Below, in pieces: positions 30,215 to 43,049 of a stretch of 64,000 nt of DNA. The position numbers were made by a program, and so were the translations under genes. This DNA comes from Panax quinquefolius (taxonomy: Eukaryota > Streptophyta > Magnoliopsida > Apiales > Araliaceae), in contig CM035163.1 in the NCBI GenBank assembly GCA_020205615.1, positions 47,833,652 through 47,897,651 on the forward strand, written 5' to 3'. Numbering within the stretch: position 1 is the first letter of the stretch; the number at the start of each line of letters is the position of its first letter. The notes beneath the pieces are model-generated. The model searched no databases, was not told the DNA's origin, and saw nothing but the letters and a program-made list of their open reading frames with translations.

Positions 30215-32904
30215 CGTAAGACCCCAAATTATTAATAAATGAAATTTATTTTTCTTTATTTATTATTTTGAAATAGTAAGGGTTGATTTGATTAATGTGG
30301 ATAGTTATGGGTAAAATACGCAAATATTTCGAATAAGCAAGTGGTTATAAAATATTCATTATTGTCGTAGAATATTCGTTTGGTGGTGGAATATTCGTCT
30401 TTATCGGGGAATAATATTCAGACGATTCGTATGATCTTTTTGTGGGCCCCATAACCTGAAAGCGATTGGATGAAGAAAACGACAAATATAAGTTGTTTAT
30501 AAATAACTACAGCGTAGTTATGCTATTATCTTTGTTGGAATACTGGGGTGGATAAAACACACTAATACGCTGGCGTTGAACAAGAAGATACCAGATTGCA
30601 TTGCACCAATTATTGATTCTTAGGTAAGAAGGCACTACTCAATAATTGTTACGGTAATTATCGCTCAAGATTTTATTTTATCGATTCAATAATTCACGCA
30701 TTAATATTTTATATTACCGTTGTTTCAATAATTGTCATTACACAAGATTTTCATTATCGAAAGCAATAATTCATATTATCCCGAATAATATTATTAGATA
30801 ACATTATTGGCAATGTCTAGAAAGTTCTCATCCAATGAGAGGTTTGGTCACCTAATTACGCCAAGAAGGAGAAATTTTATTGGAAAGCCTCTCTTTCCCC
30901 GAGAACTACACGGTTGCCAAGATTGTGATTCGTAATATTAATTATGAATAATTAATTATTAATTTATATGATGAGGAAAATATTGATTTTATGTGGATAT
31001 AGATGGAGAAAATTTTAATGTGACAATTGTTGAAAATTAATATTTTATCTTTTTCGATAAAATAATTCATTTAAATATATTATTTTAATAATATATTAAC
31101 GGTGATATTTTATAATGAATGTGGGATATATGAGTATATGAGGAGGAAGAGTATTTTTTGTGGCATTAAATGTTTAACACATATTTTGTGTGTTGGTGGA
31201 CACAATTATCGGTGAAATTTGATTATAACTCGTAAAATCGTCTGTTTGTGGATTTTGGCCAATTTACATTTGGAATTTGGAAAACTTTCTTCCGCAAAGT
31301 TGTAGAGAATTGAATTTCCTATAAAAATTTGCGTAGATTTGAATTTTCCGATAAAATGGCTATTTATTATGAATTATTGAAGTTCAAGTTCAAATAATTG
31401 ATTTTGGAAGTTTAAAATATTTTAATTACAAAAATATTTTTTTCATTTTTGAAACTCATTTAACATGTGATTAGGAGGCTGAATTCAAATTGTTAGTGTG
31501 CGTATGAAGTTGTGGAAAAATTGTAATATATTATATTAAATTTTTCTTTTGGTGTTCTAAAGATTTTCCTATAAATAGGTGCTTTAGGTTAGAATTAAAA
31601 TCACACCGTAAACTCAAGTTTTCTCTCTATATTATCGAAAGCGTATTTTTTGTAAATATTTTGAGTATACTTTGAGTATTGCTATACGGTGCAAGTTCAA
31701 GTCATAGCTTTATATCCCAGGTGTTTCAACTAGAAGTCTTGTCTTTCGAGGTAAGGGATATTATTTTTTTTCAGAATGATATTATTTTTCAATATCATTA
31801 TCTTTGAAATATTGATCTAAAGTTTTTATCAAATTTAGAACTTTTGGTGTCGGTTACTATTCACATATACTCAAGACTATTCACGATACGGCAGATTATT
31901 CATCGAAAAATAAAAATTTTCCTTTTTTCGTCTAAAATATCTATTCGGATACTAGCTTTGATTGTATCCATGTTTTGATCATTCTTGAATTTTACTCCAC
32001 CGATTACTTATGAAGTATTTTTGAACTTGGATTGTTTAAAATACTTAATCCTTAATATTTGTTCTTTTATTTCACTTTGGATTCGCTTTTTTTTTGAAAT
32101 ATTTTTCATCATCCTCAATTCTAAATGATGATATTATGAATATCTTTGGCTTGTAGTGCAAAGATGAATGATTTCTTGATGAATATCTTTGGCCCAGAGT
32201 GCAAAGATGAACAGTGTTGAGATGAACATGATCGAATGATTAATATCTTTGGCAGTAGTGCAAAGATGAATAGGTGTTTAGATGAACATGATTAAATGGT
32301 GAATATCTTTGGCCTGTAGTGCAAAGATGAATATTTGATTCCAGATATATATTGATTGATGTTACAGGGATAAAATATCGACGATGGATTTTTAAATTCA
32401 TATATAGAAGATAGTAGTTTGCATTCTTTACTTAACTCTTCTAATGAATTATTATTTCCGCTGCGAAGATTGATTTAAAACTTGTTGTCTATTGTATTCT
32501 ATTAGATTTTTCCCTGTTGAAGACTAACGATAATTTTTTTGTATATTATCTTAGTCATAATATTCTTTACTGGACTAGTTGAGCTCACCCTTTTCCTTTT
32601 TGTTCCATTTTTCTTCTCAGGAGGCAAGAATGTAGCGAGTACGAGTCGGGGTATGGAATGATGGTTATAGAGAGAGTTGTTTAGTAGTCCTCACCATTTT
32701 TATATAATAATGTATAAATAATTGTGATGAGGATTTATTTGGGTATGTATATTGTCTAGAAGACAATAATTGTATTTAAACTCACAATATATATGTTGTC
32801 GTATTTTGCACGACAAATGTATTAATAAAGTTGTAGTTATTTCTGTACCATGTATTTGGAAACTCAGAATGGGTTGGATGGAATGGATCTATTTTGGGGG
32901 CGCC
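30215..32904 (+). repeat. 5' LTR of the chromovirus-like element
   Basis: This 2.69-kb LTR matches 35971-40514 (minus the insertion) and, in reverse, the solo LTR at 61376-63971. It has GAATATTC palindromes near its start (30355-30420) and a TATAAATA box at 31570-31577. It also has four tandem copies of a unit built on ATATCTTTGGC...GTGCAAAGATGAA at about 32140-32335. Its end, GGGGGCGCCA, corresponds to the GGGGGCGTCACA end of sister LTRs. Confidence 0.85.
31570..31577 (+). promoter_or_regulatory. LTR TATA box
   Basis: TATAAATA is preceded by TTTTCC and followed by GGTGC. It is kept in the 3' LTR at 37328-37335 and in the reversed solo LTR at 62644-62637, which supports its role as the core promoter of this LTR family. 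Confidence 0.6.
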
Positions 32905-32907
32905 ATT

Positions 32908-32919
32908 TGGTATCGAGCT
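32908..32919 (+). promoter_or_regulatory. Primer binding site of the chromovirus-like element
   Basis: TGGTATCGAGCT three bases after the LTR end resembles the TGGTATCAGAGC initiator-Met site but has lost a base and changed others. It marks orientation but is unlikely to be a perfect primer site. Confidence 0.65.
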
Positions 32920-33063
32920 TAGGATATGATCTCTGGCGGAGATTGGGGAATAGAACTAGAGGGAGAGACGAGTAAATCCTTCGCTAAAGGTGTCCTACCT
33001 AAGCTTATTTGTTAGTTGGTTAAGATATAGGGATATTATGTGATATATTGATTTCCTTAATTA

Positions 33064-34330
33064 ACCCTTGTTTTATGACATGATTTGAGAATGTCAATCG
33101 AGAATATTAACAAATGGAGTAAATGAGACCGTGGAGATGCTTGTACTTACCAACGAGGAGAACGTGCAACAGTCGGGCAATGTACCTCGTGAACAACACC
33201 ACCGAAAGCGATGAAGAACGAGGGGATGTTTAGAAGCTTTTTGCAGTTCATGCAAAATCGGACGAGGAGACTCGTGTTCAAAATACAGGAGGAAATGATA
33301 GCAATTCACGGGTGGTCATGACCAAGAAGTTAAAGAGTTGGGGACCGCTGCACTGGAGAAAGCCGGATTCGATTAAAAGCGAGACGTGGGTCAAACAAAT
33401 TACCAAGATATTCGATGTCTTGGGATGCACGGAGGAACAAAAAGTTCCATTCACTACTTTTATGTTCGTAACGAGGCAGACATCTTGGTGGGAATCGTGA
33501 AGCGCATCCATCCATTTCGCACTCAAAGATGTCATGGGAGACGTTTGAGAAACAGATTCAATGACAAGTACTTCCACGAAAGTATTCGCTATATGAAGGA
33601 AGTGGAGTTTATTAGATCGGAGAGTAATAACATGACGGTGTCCCAAAGACGAGGCTAAGTTCATGAGTTATCTGTGTTTCGCACCTCATTTGGTGGAGAA
33701 TGAGGAACGATGACGCGGATGTTTCGAGAGGTTTGAAACCCGACATACGCCAAGATCTCATTTCATAAATTTTCTCTATTCAGGATGTTGTCGGCAGGCT
33801 CGGTTGTTAGAGCGAGATAACGAGTAACGCTCAACCGAGGGACCATAACCGTGGATCATCTCAAGATAGTAGTCATCGAATAACGATAACCGGTGGAGAA
33901 AGAAGAATACTGACAAAGGGTAGAACCACCGGTGGTAATCGTGGCCATGAAAATAGAAGAAGTTTAGCCGGGAGGAGATTTTAAAAGAGGAGATTCAACA
34001 ACGACCATGTGAACACGTCGCCGCCGAAGAGTAACCGGTTCCAAGGAGGAGAAAAGACCACCGGTCAGATGTTACAAAATGCGGGAAAGAGGGACATATC
34101 ATTCAAACCGCCCACAACAGCTTTAAGGTATGCTATAATTGTGGAAAAGAAGGACATATCGCCGAGATTGACGCAGATTTAAACCCAATCCAATGAATGG
34201 TGACTCAAAAGGATGTCCTAGAAAAGTCAAAGTCAACGATTCTCGGAAGAGCGTTTTGTCGTGACCGGTCAATAAAATGCGAGGAACCCGAATGAAATTA
34301 GCACGGGTTAGTTAATTATAAATTCTTATG
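33064..34330 (+). pseudogene. gag with zinc knuckles, broken
   Basis: The frame 33312-33500 contains WVKQITKIFDVLGCTEEQKV, the retrotransposon gag core found in Tekay/Del elements, followed in another frame by a WW pair. Basic sequence and two zinc-knuckle remnants follow, near 34080-34110 and 34125-34165 (CYNCGKEGHIA in the second). The minus-strand frames here are shadows. Many small deletions and stops prevent a full-length product. Confidence 0.65.
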
Positions 34331-35400
34331 AAGTTTATACCTTACTAGATATCTTGGTTCTACCCATTCTTTTATCTCTCTTGCTTTGCGCCAGCGTTTG
34401 AACTTGACTACGGAGAAATTAGACTTTGACCTATTTATGGAGAATCCGTTAGAGAAACTTTCATTACATCCGTTGTTTAGAAATCTTGCTTGATTCAGTT
34501 GGCACTATCACATTACACCGTTAACCTTATTTCTATAGAGATATTTGCTTTTGATTTGATTTTAAGGTTAACTACTCATCACGCCAAATTGATTACTTTT
34601 CGTAAGGTTGTTAGTTTTCATATTCCTAAGCAACTTTGTTATTCAATTCAAGCAATCAAACCATTATAGTCAAACATTTTCATATCAAGCCATGAAGTCA
34701 TTCGCTTATTACGGATGTCAAGTTTTCTTAGTCCATGTTATGGATTTGAATAAAGACACGCCGATTTGAATAATATTCTGTTGTTATTGATTTTTCCAAA
34801 GTATTTCTCAAGAATTTCTTGGCTTAATCCCAAAGCCCGATATTAAATTTTGTATCGACTTTGAACCCCAGACAAAGCTCATTTCTAAAATCTCATATCG
34901 AATGGCTCTATTGAACTTCGTGGAGTTAAAAATTCAACTATAGAATTTGGTACTGAGCCTTTATTTGGTGACTTCCTTTGTGGAATGCACCAAGCCGATC
35001 TCCGTAGGGACACCATATTCAGTGTGATAGTAAACCGATAGGTGTCATTATAACGTGCTTTATCCAAGGTTGGGATATGAGTCACGATTGAGAACAACCT
35101 AAGCTTCAGAATCTAAATACGTAGCTTTCAGGCTTAGTTGGTTATTATCGGAGATTCATCAAGGATATTCTCGAATCGCTATTCCATTAACGCAAATTGA
35201 CTTGTAGAGATACAAAATTCGAATGGAGCAAGGAATGTGGGAAGAGCTTCAAGAACTCAAGAGGAGACTCATTTCAAAGACATGTTCGACCATGCCATCC
35301 CGAAAAGTTTAACGTGGTAGCCGACGTGTTGAGTAGAAGATCGATACAAGTACGAAGTACGATATTGTCAAAGACTCATTTCAGATAATTTACAAATAAT
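34331..35400 (+). pseudogene. Protease, RT and RNase H remnants
   Basis: Short recognisable scraps in the usual pol order are separated by deletions. They are a protease-like LLD segment followed by HSF near 34350, PISK-YRM of RT near 34880, and a segment with LVGYYRRFIKDI near 35130-35165. Then comes KFEWSKECGKSFK at 35215-35255 and VVADVLSRRS at 35317-35346, which ends RNase H. The RT catalytic box is gone. Confidence 0.6.
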
Positions 35401-35960
35401 AGAGATGGAGATGAAAACTCTAGGTACCCACGTGATGATATACGAGTATAATCGACTTTTAATCGATAAAGTTAAAGTCATTCAAGCCTACACACCGGAG
35501 TGATGAAATTGAAGAAGGAGGTGCAAGAAGTTGTTATTTCAAAAGCAAGAATCGGTGAGGTGAGGAAAGCTCAAACCTTCGATTTATTAATCCATTTGAA
35601 ATTCTCGATCGAATAGGAACCATGGCCTATAGACTCGCTTTTACCGCCAAGTACGACGCGTGTTCATAATATTTTTCACGATCGATGTTACGTAAATATG
35701 TGGACGATTCAACCACGTCATTGAAGTTAGAACCAGACGAGATAGTCAAGACTTAACGTCACGAGGAGGTACCACAAGATCTTGGATAGGGAAAGAACAT
35801 GTCCTATGTACCGAGGTTATACCACAAGTTAAAGTTTTGTTGAGAAACCATGCTATTGAGGAAATGACCTAGGAGTTGAAAACAGAAATGAAAGCGAGGT
35901 ATTCTCATCTTTTGAAAACACCGTGCACGCACGTCAATTTCAAGGACGGAATTTCATAAG
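35401..35960 (+). pseudogene. Integrase C-terminal / chromodomain remnants
   Basis: Fragments match the end of Tekay/Del integrase. One reads like GTMAYRLAFTAK...RVHNIFH followed by a LRKYVDDS-like segment (35620-35715). Another reads RNHAIEEMT, stop, ELKTEMKARYSHLF (35850-35925). The zinc-binding and DDE core parts of integrase are missing. Confidence 0.6.
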
Positions 35961-35969
35961 GAGGGGAGG
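35961..35969 (+). promoter_or_regulatory. Polypurine tract
   Basis: GAGGGGAGG lies two bases before the 3' LTR start (TGTAAGATCCC). It is the plus-strand priming site of this element. Confidence 0.75.
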
Positions 35970-35970
35970 T

Positions 35971-38900
35971 TGTAAGATCCCAAATTATTAATAAATGAAA
36001 TTTATTTTCCTCTATTTATTATTTTGAAATAGTAAGGGTTGATTTGATTAATGTGGATAGTTATGGGTAAAATACGCAAATATTTCGAATAAGTAAGTGG
36101 TTATAAAATATTCATTATCACGGAGAATATTCGTTTGGTCGTGGAATATTCAGATTTGTCGGGAATATTCGTGCGACCTGCCAGCAATTTTTGTGGGCCC
36201 TATAACGAAAGCGATTGGATGAAGAAAACGATAAATATAAGTAGTTTATAAATAACTAGGCGTAGTTGTTACCGTTAATCTTGTTGGAATACCAAGTGGT
36301 TAAAACACACTAATATCGTTGTTGAACAAAAGAGTACTGCGGCATTGCACCAATTATTGATTCTTACGTAAGAAGGCACTACTCAATAATTGTTACAGAA
36401 TTATTATTCAAGATTTTATTTTATTGATTCAATAATCATTGCATTGATATTTTATATTCATCATTGTTTCAATAATTGTCATTACACAATATTTTTCATT
36501 ATAGAAGCAATAATTCATATTATCCGAATAATATTATTAGATAACATTATTGGCAATGTCTAGAAAGTTTTGTCTAAGGAGAGGTTTGGTCACCTAATCA
36601 TTGCGGCCAAGAAGGAGAAATTCTTATCGAAAGCCCCTCTTTCTTAGAACTATTCCGGTTGCCAAGATCTTGTGATTCCGTAATATTAATTATGAATAAT
36701 TAATTATTGATTTATATGATGAGGAAAATATTGATTTTATGTGGATATAGATGGAGAAAATTTTTAATGTGACAATTGTTGAAAATTAATATTTTATCTT
36801 TTTTCGATAAAATAATTCATTTAAATATATTATTTTAATAATATATTAACGGTGATATTTTTATAATGAATGTGGGATATATGAGTATATGAGGAGGAAG
36901 AGTATTTTTGTGGCATTAAATGTTTAACACATATTTTGTGTGTTGGTGGACACAATTATTGACCGAAATTTGATTATAACCTGTAAAATCGTTCGTTTGT
37001 GGATTTCGGTCAATTTCTGTTTGGAATTTGGAGAAACTTTCTTCTGCAAAGTTGTAGAGAATTGAATTTTCTATAAAAATTTGCGAGATTCGAAATTTCT
37101 GATAAAAAGGCTATTTATTATGAATTATTGAAGTTCCGAAGTTCCGAAATAATTGATTTTTGAAAGTTTAAAATATTTTTAATTACAAAAATGTTTTTTT
37201 CATTTTTGAAACTCATTTAACATGTGATTAGGAGGATGAATTCAGATTGTTAGTGTGCGTATGAAGTTGTGGAAAAATTATAATATATTATATTAAATTT
37301 TCTGTTTTGGTGTTCTAAGCATTTTCCTATAAATAAGGTGCTTAGGTTAGAATTAAAAATCACACCAGAAACTGAAGTTTTCTCTCTCTATATTATCGAG
37401 CGTATTTTTGTGAGTATTTTGAGTATACTTTGAGTATTGCTATACGGTGCAAGTTCAAGTCATAGCCTATATCCAGGTGTTTCAACTAAAATGCCTCTTC
37501 GAGGTAAGGGATATTATTTTTTTCGTAATGATATTATTTCTTCAATATCATTATCTTTGAAATATTGATCCTGAAGTTTTTATCAAATTTAGAACTTTTG
37601 GTGTCTGAGTTACTATTCACGATATCAAGACTATTCATGTATATCTGAAATTATTCATCTGAAAATAAAAATTTTCCCTTTTCGTCAAAAAATATCTATT
37701 CGGATACTAGCTTTGATTGTATCCTTGTTTTGATCATTCTTGAATTTTACTCCACTCGATTACTTATGAAGTATTTTTGAACTTGGATTGTTTAAAATAC
37801 GAATCCTTAATATTGTTCTTTTGTTTCTTTGGATTCATTTTTTTGAAATATTTTCATCATCCTCGGTCCTAAATGATGATATTATGAATATCTTTGGCCC
37901 ATGTAGTGCAAAGATGAATGATTTTTGATGAATATCTTTGGCCCGTAGTAAAAAGATGAACAGTGTTGAGATGAACACGACCGATCGATTAATATCTTTG
38001 GCCAGTAGTGCAAAGATGAAGCAGTGTTTAGATGAACATGACTAATTGGTGAATATCTTTGGCTCAGAGTGCAAAGATGAATATTTGATTCCAGATATAT
38101 ATTGATTGATGTTACAGGGATAAAATATCGACGATGGACTTTTAAATTCATATATAGAAGATGAAAGTAGTATGCACACAAGCCAATCATGTTTGATGAT
38201 AAAGCATATACTTTGTAACAATCTTATTCATTTATTAATAAAAAGTATTAATTTATTAAAGGCTTTTAATTATCTACATGATCTTTGTTTTATAATATGT
38301 GATAAACCCATAGTTTTAAGCAATGCTTTTAGAATAATGATGATGATCATTCTAATGAGATCTAAATTCTTAGAAAGCTTAAAACTAAAATAGTTCCCAA
38401 TCATTGGATTACTAAATCGGGGATTAGTGAATCCGGATAGATTGTACATACGCCGCTTTGCTCATTGGATGAGGATGATTGATCTCATGATCATTTGTGT
38501 GGAGACACTAAAGCAAGTATGTAGGTGCTTATTAGAGAATAAGTTCATCGAACGTGGCTTGCTAAGGAATACCTAATGGAGTTTTATTTGCTCGTCAATA
38601 GGAATTTCTGTAGTGATAGTAGTACAAGTAATCCTTGGACTTGAGATCATCATAGTATCTTGTGTATGATGAGTTATACTTTGACTTATTCCTTAAGACC
38701 CTTAGGGTATATCAAAGGGTATGCTTGGGTATAATAAGTTGTATATGGAGATAATGTATGATCAATAAAGAATCTACCACTTCTAATAAAAGAAGAGAAA
38801 TATCCTATGTGATTCGATAAATGACAACCAAAGAGTCTTGGCGGCAGAATGAAATTAGAAAGGAGTTTCTAATTTGCATTATTTGGAGTTGTGCATTTAA

Positions 38901-40514
38901 GAGTCGAAATACATATAATTAAATAAAATAAGACTTGTGATAATTCCATGTCTTATATTTAATTGGGACATGTATGGTGGAAGGATTGAATGTATGCGGT
39001 AACTATTTACTCAAAGGTTCTTTTATGATTAATGTTGAAATCTATATTATCCGGAAAGTCGTTGATCGTTAGGAGAGGCTTATCCCTATTGTAGAATAAA
39101 TATTATTTATTTAAATAAATTAATTGTTTAATTTATTTATTTAAATAAGATTAGAATTGTTCTAATTGATTTATTCACAATAGGTTTAATATGGAGAACC
39201 TAAAGGGTCACACCATAAAAGGAAGAATAATTATTTAAGAAGTTAATGGCATAATCGTAATAATATGTTAAGTATATTTAATTTAATCTATGGTGATAGA
39301 ATAAATTAAATAGATTAATATTTATTATTTAATATTTTAGAAATATTAAATATAAATTAATAAGAGGAGTCTTATTAATATTATTACAATTATTATTATT
39401 TTAATTTCTAAAAGAGTTTAGGAATTAATTTAATATAAGTACTCTCATTTATTCCTAATTGGATTAGGAAGGAAAATTAGTTAAAGGAGTTTAATTAATT
39501 CTCCCTAATAAGATTAGGAGCTTAATTAATTAAAAGAATTTAATTAATTAAATAAATCCCAATTCCTTAATTGTTAAGGTGGGTTGCCCACATCTATAAA
39601 TAAGAGAGTCTTATTATGGGTAGTGGGGGTTGTTGACTTTTACAATATAATAATTCCAATTTATTGGAGAAGACGCCTTTTCTATAGAGATAGAAAACTA
39701 GGGTTAGCCATAACATCCCTTCTTCTTGAATCATTATTATTCCTTGGTGGATCACCCCAGAGGCCAAACATATGGGTGGCTAACGTTGATCAAAGGAAGG
39801 AACAAAACCCGGTGGATTCAAGTTGACGCGAAAGGATTTGGAGGTGAACTTGCACGAGGAAGCTTCGATCTTCAAGGGTATGATTTTATTCTTTATCTTT
39901 TCGTTTAATTAATAATTGTGCATAAAGGGTGATCCGTATATGGTTTGTAAATTTTCTAAACTCGATTTTACTCGCTCACAGCACTTTTTGCAATTTGATT
40001 CGTTCAATAATATTACAAACCTTCTGTAAGATAGTAGTTTGCATTCTTTACTTAACTCTTCTAATGAATTATTATTTTCATTGCGAAGATTGATTTAAAA
40101 CTTGTTGCCTATCAGTATTCTATTAGATTTTTTCTCGTGAAGATTAACGATAATTTTTTGTATATTATCTTAGTCATAATATTCTTTCTTTGGCTAGTTG
40201 AGCTCACGCTTTTCCTTTTGTTCCATTTTTCTCTCGAGAGGCGAGAATGTAGAAAATGCAAGTAAAGGTATGGAATGATGGTTATAGAGAGTTGTTTAGT
40301 AGTCCTCACCATTTTTATATAATAATGTATAAATAATTGTGATGAGGATTTATTTGGTATGTATATTGCCTGTAAGACAATAATTGTATTTAAACTCTCA
40401 CAAGATATATGTCATCGTATTTTGCGACAAATGTATTAATAAAGTTGTAGTTATTTCATGCATCTACGTATTTGATTTATTTAGAATGGGTTGGATGGAA
40501 TCGACCTATTTTGT
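35971..40514 (+). repeat. 3' LTR, interrupted and 3'-truncated
   Basis: It matches the 5' LTR in two blocks, 35971-38162 and 40028-40514, around a foreign insertion. The four tandem ATATCTTTGGC units are kept at about 37885-38085. The last bases (GGGGCGTCACA of sister LTRs) are missing, and sequence after ACCTATTTTG is unrelated. Confidence 0.82.
38163..40027. mobile_element. 1.87-kb insertion in the 3' LTR, possibly a solo LTR
   Basis: The 5' LTR shows an uninterrupted counterpart, so this segment is an insertion. AAGAT occurs on both sides (38158-38162 and 40028-40032), consistent with a 5-bp target duplication. It contains no credible gene, and the frames at 39584-39908 look accidental. 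Size, AT-rich middle and GC-richer ends suggest a solo LTR of another family, but TG...CA ends are not obvious, so the class is uncertain. Confidence 0.6.
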
Positions 40515-40654
40515 AAGGTTACATAAGTGCTTTCTCATTTTATTAGTAGTAATAATATAAAATTCGAGATCAATATTATTATATTTATTTTTTTCTAATA
40601 ATATCGTTAACTATTGTGGAACAATTTACCAGTCATTTAATTAAATTTAAACAT

Positions 40655-41268
40655 TTTAACAAGATAGTAGCATATTTTTTTTTCCAGTAACATAATAGTA
40701 GTGTACTAATATAATTATAGTACTCTACTTATTTTGTTTCACTAAGCCTTAAAATTTATGAATATATTAATGTTATTGATATATGATATTTTTGTAACTA
40801 TTAAAAATGAGGCTATCATGCAACAATTTTAAGTAATAAAATCTCAAAAAATGTTATTGTAAACAATATTTGAGGATTATTTAGTTTTGTGATTCATTTT
40901 ATTAATTTTTTATTCTTAAAGAATTTTTTTTTGAATTTGACCCCACTGAACTTTTAGACTGGATCTGCCTCTGTTCTTATCTATTCCCTCCTAAAAAATT
41001 GTCGTTTTAGTAGAAAAAATTTATTTTAATTTATTTATCGTTTATAACTTTCTTGGAGAATAAATTATTTACTTTCCTATATTATCTCTACTTTTCTATC
41101 GTTTGTTAAGAAATTTCTCTTCAGATGTATTATATCTTTTTAATGGTGATAAAATTTTAAATAAAATTTAATTATTAAACGATAATATTAAATAATTTTT
41201 TAATTATATATAAAAAACCTTAAACGATAATTTTTTATGAATGGAGTTAATACTACTACTATCAATTA
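40655..41268. repeat. Dispersed repeat, copy 2 (matches 11-640)
   Basis: It is collinear with the window's first 640 bases, including the MITE at its right end. It sits about 140 bp beyond the truncated 3' LTR. No coding sequence is seen. Confidence 0.75.
40984..41247. mobile_element. Stowaway-like MITE, copy 2
   Basis: It lies at the same place within the repeat as 336-612 in copy 1, with the same inverted ends (TTCCCTCCTAAAAAATTGTC on the left) and TA flanks. Because the surrounding repeat is also shared, it moved with the repeat rather than inserting twice. Confidence 0.5.
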
Positions 41269-42134
41269 TTATCCTCATCAATTCTATCTGTACGTACCTG
41301 TGATGCGCTTCATTGGTTGACCAAATATTTCTTAACTATCCATTCAAAAGTTGACTTTTAAAAAGTTGGTTATGATTAGGACATATGACGTTAAAAATCA
41401 TAACCATTCAGTTGGGTTGTCCTGACAATTCTGAAAATTCCGTACTAATTTTGTTTTTAACTAACAAAGTCCTTGAATAAAAATAGAGAATATTTTTTAT
41501 TAATAAATAAATTAAATTTAAAAAAATATTAGAGTCGAAATGAGACATTTTTCAGTCTAAAATTTTAAAGTCGGGAATATATATAGATTTCTAAGAAACC
41601 AAAAATACAAAGAGTTGAGCCGTCTTTTAACACGAATAATAAAAAATAGTAATATTATTGTGATAACTTTACACTCAAATTTAAATAAGGTTAAACAAAA
41701 CAAACTTGATTCCTCCATGAAGATATTATAAATGTTAACAAAGGTTTTGTTGAATGAAAAAATCCCAAACTAGTAAAGAAAACTCCATAAATTGAAATTT
41801 TTTCAAAATAATAGAAATAAAACCATATAAAAAAGTAAAGAAGCCTCCTAAAAGGAAATACAAGAACAGCCAAACAAAAGAATGTAAAAAAAATATTTGG
41901 GGAAGGGTCTTTTAATGTAGATAAGAGACCTTTCTCATTTTTGATAATATGGAGATTAGGATTTTCTAGGGAAGAGTAAGAAATCGTATTTGTAATCACA
42001 ATCGCATAAAAATGCACAATTTATAGATACAGTGTGGTGCGATTATACGGTGCAAATTTTGTTTTTTACTAACCACACATTATGGTTGTGGTTGCGAATA
42101 CACCCTTAAAACTGCACCACACTTTATAATAAAC

Positions 42135-42175
<41 letters not shown>

Positions 42176-42690
42176 TATCAATTTGTAGTTCATATAATAA
42201 AGTTGTAAGTGAATAATGTAATTTAATTTGTTTTTATAAATTTTAGTCACTTGTACGTGTAATATTACATTCGGTGTATATTTTCCTAAAATTCATTAGT
42301 TCCTTCAACTTTATGCAAATTAATATGAAAGAAGATAATCCATGATAATCACTATTAGTACAAGAAACATAAATGATGTGTTAGAACGTTATTTGTGACG
42401 AGTTATTAAAATCTCTTTAATTAATGTAATTAAGTTCACGATTTTATTTATTATTAGTTTAATATATGTAATATTAGTTTCTAATTACATATTATTCATG
42501 TATAGTTTCAACTTGGAAATTAAAATTTTTATTATTTGTGTTATATATAAGATTTTAAAATAAGTATGTGTTGAAATGAAAATAAGTTTCATAATGTGAA
42601 TTAGTAGTATAAAAGTTATATATTATAGTTTTTTAAAATATATAAGTGGTTATGCAACCGCAAACTAAAAAAATGGACATTCAATGATTT
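41269..42690. other. AT-rich intergenic sequence
   Basis: No gene could be supported. The minus-strand frame at 42017-41691 has no recognisable domain and lies in sequence of uniform AT-rich composition. A pure (TA)n tract lies at about 42137-42171. Confidence 0.5.
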
Positions 42691-43038
42691 TTAGGGCAAC
42701 ACTTGTATACAAGTTTAACAATGAAATTTGTTATTCGTTTCAGTTTGTGAAAGACTTTCATTTTTCGTAACGAAATTAAAAGGTCGTTGCACAATTTTGT
42801 TGACAATTCGTTGGCGGGGAATTTTTTTTACACCTATAATTTACCTTTTTGTTGTCAATGTGTTGGAGGTAAAAATTCATCTCCCGCCGCTTGATTTATC
42901 CTCATTTTGGGCAACACAAAGTCTTTTTTTGTTGCTGTATTTCGTAGCCTAATATGGATTACATTCATTGTCAACAATTTTTTTTCGTTGCGTATTTTGT
43001 ACAATTTTTTTGCAACGATTATTAAAATGTTGCCCTAA
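42691..43038. mobile_element. Inverted-repeat (MITE-like) element
   Basis: The left end TTAGGGCAACA is repeated in inverted orientation at the right end (TGTTGCCCTAA), 348 bp apart. The interior is rich in GTTGC words in both orientations and has no gene; the frame at 42728-42952 is not credible. The target duplication is ambiguous, so the superfamily is undecided. Confidence 0.6.
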
Positions 43039-43049
43039 ATTAAGATAAC

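Larger units (their letters stand above)
30215..40514 (+). mobile_element. Ty3/gypsy element, Tekay/Del chromovirus-like, decayed
   Basis: The layout is 5' LTR (30215-32904), PBS (32908-32919), a shrunken internal region of 3.1 kb with gag, zinc knuckles, protease, RT, RNase H and integrase scraps, PPT (35961-35969), and 3' LTR (35971-40514). The 3' LTR is interrupted by a 1.87-kb insertion and has lost its last bases. The internal region is about half of the usual chromovirus size. The first LTR dinucleotide has changed from TG to CG. No target duplication could be confirmed. Confidence 0.82.

Noticed and set aside
32140..32335. Regular repeats that could suggest a CRISPR-like array
   Set aside because: The units are LTR tandem repeats in a plant retrotransposon with imperfect copies and no spacer diversity or cas genes.
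33094..33664. Minus-strand frames over the chromovirus gag
   Set aside because: The plus strand carries the recognisable gag core WVKQITKIFDVLGCTEEQKV, so these are shadows.
41691..42017. 108-residue minus-strand frame
   Set aside because: It is Phe/Leu-rich, lies in uniformly AT-rich DNA, and has no motif or splice signals supporting a gene.
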